A DNA stretch of 7,387 nt from JAUUZT01 sp964654015. Lineage in GTDB: Bacteria; Chloroflexota; Dehalococcoidia; GIF9; AB-539-J10. The translations under genes were made by a program, and so were the position numbers. This document shows positions 4,351-7,387 of this stretch, piece by piece. How positions within the stretch are numbered: position 1 is the stretch's first letter; every line of letters begins with the position of its first letter. A model generated the notes under the pieces. That model saw only the letters and a program-made list of their open reading frames with translations. It was not told the origin of the DNA and did no database searches. The stretch covers positions 1 to 7,387 of the forward strand of contig CAZZHQ010000121.1 of NCBI GenBank assembly GCA_964654015.1, given 5' to 3'.

Positions 4351-6270
4351 TTATTTATTGTTTTTTAGTTCCTCATTGGTGGCGACTAGCTTCTCCAGCA
4401 AGCCTTTCTTTGTACCTGTCCCAAGTACAATTTCTCGTGCCCTTTCAGCTTTCTCTTCATCCTTCATCTTTCCGTGTCTTGAGTCTCCACTAAGCCTCGG
4501 ATTTGCTAGCTCATCCAATATTTCAGGAAGTTCACTAATGACAAAAGCATTATTGTTTGGAGTTCTTTCTCTGAAAAAGTTATTAAACCATTTGCTTTCC
4601 GTTTTTTTATTGTAAGCACTGAAACGTGTTAATGCTGAGCGACTGCCGGACTTGCCAGTTCTATTTATTTCTATTCTATATTCTTCCACGCAGTGTATTT
4701 TTAAATATTGCTGATAAGAAAGCCAAATAAGTTTAAGTTCTGCTTCGACACTATTTGTGAAACCAGCCACAACCTCTCCCCAATTGTTTGCCTTTAGGTT
4801 TCTATATACAAGTATGGCATTGTCTATTGACCCTCTGTCAACTGCAGAATCCAGCCAGGGATTTCTGCTGGTCAAATCATCTCGTACCTTTGCTAGAGAG
4901 GGAGGAATACTTAAATTTTCCATATGATGAATCATCTTAGCGTGGTCAAGCCTCATTTTCTCCTGAGATGCTTTCCATTCAGCATAAAAATCAGCATAAA
5001 AAGGAGAGGATCCCTGATGTTCATCAGGCTTGTTTAGTCTGCCTCTAGCAAATCCTATATTTTCAATTAAATCCCTGAAAGCAAATGATGCTCCAAACGC
5101 ATCATGAAGACGATAAGAGCAATCCATCATAAAGTCAATATCAAATTTAGTGTCCCCTATGAGATTTCGGCATTTTTCATAATCTTCAATGTCCAGGTAA
5201 AGCTGACTGAGGGTAGCAAGTAAGCATGTCACTTCAGGCTGAGGCAACTCCCATCCGTCACTATACTCAGATCGAATAGTTTCTAGAACCATTGTTCCCT
5301 TTTCGGCTTTGAGTTTCATAAAACGTGTAAGGTTCACGTCTTCTAATTTACAAAATTCATAAATAATTACATCTTCAAATATAAACCTATCCTCGTGTGA
5401 CCATGGACAAGGATATAAACCATCCCATGGAGCAATGTCAGCCGAATTTGTTGCCAGTATTAGGCACGCATTTTTATATTGTACCTTTCCTTTTACATTG
5501 CAATTGAAGAATGCTACATCTAAGGCTTCGTCATAAAGCTGCACACATTCTTCCCATTTTTCAGCATCTCCAATTAGAGCACCTGCTAGATATAATCTTG
5601 TTAGTGTAGAGGATGTTTGCCATTGCTCATCATTTCTGAAATCTGGAACGTTATTTCCCAATTCGTTAAGCAATTGTAATGCTTTCTTACAACACCTAAT
5701 AACGTCATCTTTACTGTCTTCAAATCCATCGGTTCCAAGCTGGGCATTGGTTAAGTATGACATACCTGCTCTGCTCCAAAGGCAAGCCTCGGAAAATACT
5801 AGTTGTGCTTTTAATTTCTTAGTGTCTGTCAAAGGTTCAAATATGAGTTCACCACCAGCATTAATAGAGATGTCCGGAGGACAATTAGAACTGATATATT
5901 CAACAGCAGACTCTAATACCTCATCTGGGATTGATTCTATCGTAGTAGCAGCGTCTTCATAATATATACCTTCCTGCTCTTCATAATAATAAACTGGTGA
6001 AATTACACCCTCAAGAGATTGTATAGCAGCCTTGACTAGCTTACCTATGCCCGGTGGCAAAGATTGATTATTTTGAACATCTGTTATTCCTTGATCAAGG
6101 TCACTGATAATAATTTCCTGATTTTCTTTTGATGGAACTTCTTCGCCAATAAGCTCTATAGTGTTTCGTAATAACTCAAAAATGGTATTCCCTGCAAGAT
6201 TGTTCTTTGCAAACACGGAAATAAATTTATCTATTGTGTCGGGTGATCCCAATAACTCTATATTTCTCAT
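4351..6270 (-). CDS. Large helical protein of unknown function, possible C-terminal HEPN-like domain
   Basis: Intact 639-residue protein with no signal peptide or membrane helix, so probably cytoplasmic. I do not recognise a named family. Residues about 150-410 are predicted largely helical with TPR-like patches, for example TRLYLAGALIGDAEKWEECV (224-243) and LSQLYLDIEDYEKCRNLI (354-371). Residues 93-105 are Tyr/Glu rich (YYYEEQEGIYYED). Residues about 480-639 look like a separate helical domain: VYRNLKANNWGEVVAGFTNS (488-507) is followed by SVEAELKLIW, then basic sequence at 531-570, and finally PRLSGDSRHGK (591-601) and a closing helix ending GLLEKLVATNEELK. R592-x6-H599 fits the R-x4-6-H pattern of HEPN RNases, and the surrounding layout recalls their RNxxAH segment; this is inference only. 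ATG 6270 is 25 nt after the GIY-YIG-like stop, with only a poor G-rich leader. Context suggests a partner or effector attached to the type I restriction locus. Confidence 0.85.
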   Translation of the reverse strand: MRNIELLGSPDTIDKFISVFAKNNLAGNTIFELLRNTIELIGEEVPSKENQEIIISDLDQGITDVQNNQSLPPGIGKLVKAAIQSLEGVISPVYYYEEQEGIYYEDAATTIESIPDEVLESAVEYISSNCPPDISINAGGELIFEPLTDTKKLKAQLVFSEACLWSRAGMSYLTNAQLGTDGFEDSKDDVIRCCKKALQLLNELGNNVPDFRNDEQWQTSSTLTRLYLAGALIGDAEKWEECVQLYDEALDVAFFNCNVKGKVQYKNACLILATNSADIAPWDGLYPCPWSHEDRFIFEDVIIYEFCKLEDVNLTRFMKLKAEKGTMVLETIRSEYSDGWELPQPEVTCLLATLSQLYLDIEDYEKCRNLIGDTKFDIDFMMDCSYRLHDAFGASFAFRDLIENIGFARGRLNKPDEHQGSSPFYADFYAEWKASQEKMRLDHAKMIHHMENLSIPPSLAKVRDDLTSRNPWLDSAVDRGSIDNAILVYRNLKANNWGEVVAGFTNSVEAELKLIWLSYQQYLKIHCVEEYRIEINRTGKSGSRSALTRFSAYNKKTESKWFNNFFRERTPNNNAFVISELPEILDELANPRLSGDSRHGKMKDEEKAERAREIVLGTGTKKGLLEKLVATNEELKNNK

Positions 6271-6295
6271 TTCTTCTACGCCCCCTGCATATTAA

Positions 6296-6757
6296 TTAAT
6301 CTAACAGCTGACTGAGTATCGACTTGGCTATTTGTTTCTCAGCTTCTGATGCTCCGTGAAAATGAATTTCCATCTGGTACTTTGGCCAGTTGCCTGTTTT
6401 TTTCCTGATATAGTAGACAAGTTCCGCTTCTATCGCTTCCACGCTATCCTTTTTTAGGGCTGGAAAGGTCCAGATCAGCAGTTCTGCATTCTTGAGTTTA
6501 TCTTTCCATTTGTACCCGTGATAGCCAAAATGTCCATTGTCGACTAATCCTATTCTAAGTCTGGAGCTTATGGGCTGAGACGTGATTCCGACATAGCAGA
6601 TATCTCTACCATCTTTGACAACATAAAGCTTCTGTAGTCCAGCTTTGGTATCTGGTGCTAAGAAATGTGATATTTCTTGACCGTTAAGTTCTATGCAACG
6701 GCATGTTGAATCAACGATTTGTATTCTGTACCTATTGAATATATTTACCACTTTCAC
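6296..6757 (-). CDS. Small GIY-YIG nuclease-like protein
   Basis: Protein of 153 residues with a divergent GIY-YIG core from about 42 to 132. K43-LYVV stands for the GIY motif and CYVGITS (54-60) for YIG. Arg 66/68 in SSRLRIG matches the conserved arginine, Glu 110/112 in EAIEAELVYYIRK the metal-binding glutamate, and N123 with KYQMEIHFH (126-134) the closing motif. Catalysis is plausible but not certain because the first motif is degenerate. GIY-YIG enzymes cut DNA in repair, homing and restriction. The start is GTG 6757: an in-frame stop lies about 36 nt upstream and no other start codon intervenes, though the ribosome binding site is weak. It follows hsdR by 33 nt and precedes the 639-residue gene by 25 nt, consistent with one transcript. 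It may be an accessory of the type I system. Confidence 0.8.
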   Translation of the reverse strand: MKVVNIFNRYRIQIVDSTCRCIELNGQEISHFLAPDTKAGLQKLYVVKDGRDICYVGITSQPISSRLRIGLVDNGHFGYHGYKWKDKLKNAELLIWTFPALKKDSVEAIEAELVYYIRKKTGNWPKYQMEIHFHGASEAEKQIAKSILSQLLD

Positions 6758-6790
6758 CGACTGTAACCAGAATCTCCCTATAGAGAATTA

Positions 6791-7387
6791 TTAGCTTACT
6801 GCCCATTCTTCACAAAGTGTCCCTGCCTGCTCTAGCACTGTTTGTGTTGCCTTCTCCTGCTTGTCAGGCGGATATCCATATTTACGCAGAATCCTTTTTA
6901 CAATAACCCGTATCTGTGCCCTGGCGTTCTCACGAACCGTCCAATCAGTCTTTACGTTCCGGCGTACTGCTATCACGAGTTCTTTGGCGATGGTCTTCAG
7001 TGTTTCATCCCCCAGGACCTTCACCGCGCTATCATTAACCTCAAGCGCATCATAAAAAGCAACCTCGTCATCATTCAGCCCAAGATTCTGCCCTCGATTC
7101 TGTGCCTCCCGCATTTCCTTTGCGAGTTGGATAAGTTCTTCAATAACCTGTGATGCCTCAATTGCACGGCTCTGGTATTTCTGAACTGCTTTTTCAAGCA
7201 TTTCAGCGAATGAACGGGCCAGTACGACATTTTTCAGTGACTTCCGCTTTATCTCATCATTAAGAAGTTTTCTTAATACTTCAACAGCGAGATTGCGATG
7301 CGGTAGCAAGCGTACTTCCTGGAGAAAATCATCAGAAAGAATGGAGATATCAGGTTTTTTCAACCCTGCTGCTGAGAATATATCAAT
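6791..7387 (-). CDS. hsdR: Type I restriction endonuclease subunit R, C-terminal part (runs off the window)
   Basis: The last 198 residues of an HsdR subunit, the ATP-dependent translocating and cleaving subunit of a type I restriction-modification complex with HsdM and HsdS. The frame stays open to the right edge (it reads IDIFSAAGLKKPDIS from the edge), so the TTG at 7363 is not a real start. The visible part is the helical C-terminal domain: AVEVLRKLLNDEIKRK, then ARSFAEMLEKAVQKYQSRA, LGLNDDEVAFYDAL, and the closing DWTVRENARAQIRVIVKRIL with KYGYPPDKQEKA. This region contacts the methyltransferase core in known complexes. The nuclease and helicase motor motifs lie beyond the window. The stop is at 6791, 33 nt before the GIY-YIG-like gene. 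HsdM and HsdS are presumably further right but not visible. Confidence 0.92.
   Translation of the reverse strand: MDIFSAAGLKKPDISILSDDFLQEVRLLPHRNLAVEVLRKLLNDEIKRKSLKNVVLARSFAEMLEKAVQKYQSRAIEASQVIEELIQLAKEMREAQNRGQNLGLNDDEVAFYDALEVNDSAVKVLGDETLKTIAKELVIAVRRNVKTDWTVRENARAQIRVIVKRILRKYGYPPDKQEKATQTVLEQAGTLCEEWAVS

Noticed and set aside
6842..7153. 103-residue plus-strand open frame across hsdR
   Set aside because: Antisense to the clearly recognisable HsdR C-terminal domain.

Overview
The window looks like bacterial chromosome, most likely from an uncultivated anaerobic or sediment lineage. My best guess is Chloroflexota (Dehalococcoidia-like), based on overall protein flavour and on the dispersed palindromic repeats; nothing in the window proves it. 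No rRNA, tRNA, CRISPR array or intact insertion sequence is visible. It reads as an accessory or patchwork region: defence-type genes, a broken gene, repeat debris and a few ordinary conserved genes.

Left block (1-1158, plus strand): a near-consensus sigma70 promoter drives two lipoprotein genes only 4 nt apart. The first is an OB-fold-like lipoprotein and the second a staphylococcal-nuclease-type (thermonuclease) lipoprotein with its catalytic residues intact. Both appear to be exported and membrane-anchored, so they may act together on extracellular or periplasmic nucleic acid.

Middle-left block (1167-2344, minus strand): three genes point left. The promoter-proximal one encodes a 74-residue two-helix membrane protein with an acidic tail. 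Next is an intact YjbQ/UPF0047 gene. Last is an alpha/beta-hydrolase pseudogene, broken by one in-frame TAG just before its nucleophile elbow and cut off at its C-terminus beside the nuclease stop codon.

Middle block (2345-4350): a divergent intergenic region with a palindromic repeat precedes a plus-strand gene for a fusion of about five TPR units with a pRiA4b ORF-3-like domain carrying four cysteines. About 610 bp of gene-free sequence follows. It holds a second, better copy of the same palindromic repeat and several decayed copies of other inverted-repeat families.

Right block (4351-7387, minus strand): a compact three-gene run. It starts (entering from the right edge) with the C-terminal end of a type I restriction endonuclease subunit HsdR, followed after 33 nt by a small GIY-YIG-like protein and after 25 nt by a 639-residue, mostly helical protein of unknown function. 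The C-terminus of that last protein resembles HEPN-like domains, with a candidate R-X6-H motif. Close spacing and shared orientation suggest that the two extra genes ride with the restriction-modification locus; this is the best candidate in the window for an undescribed defence-associated module.
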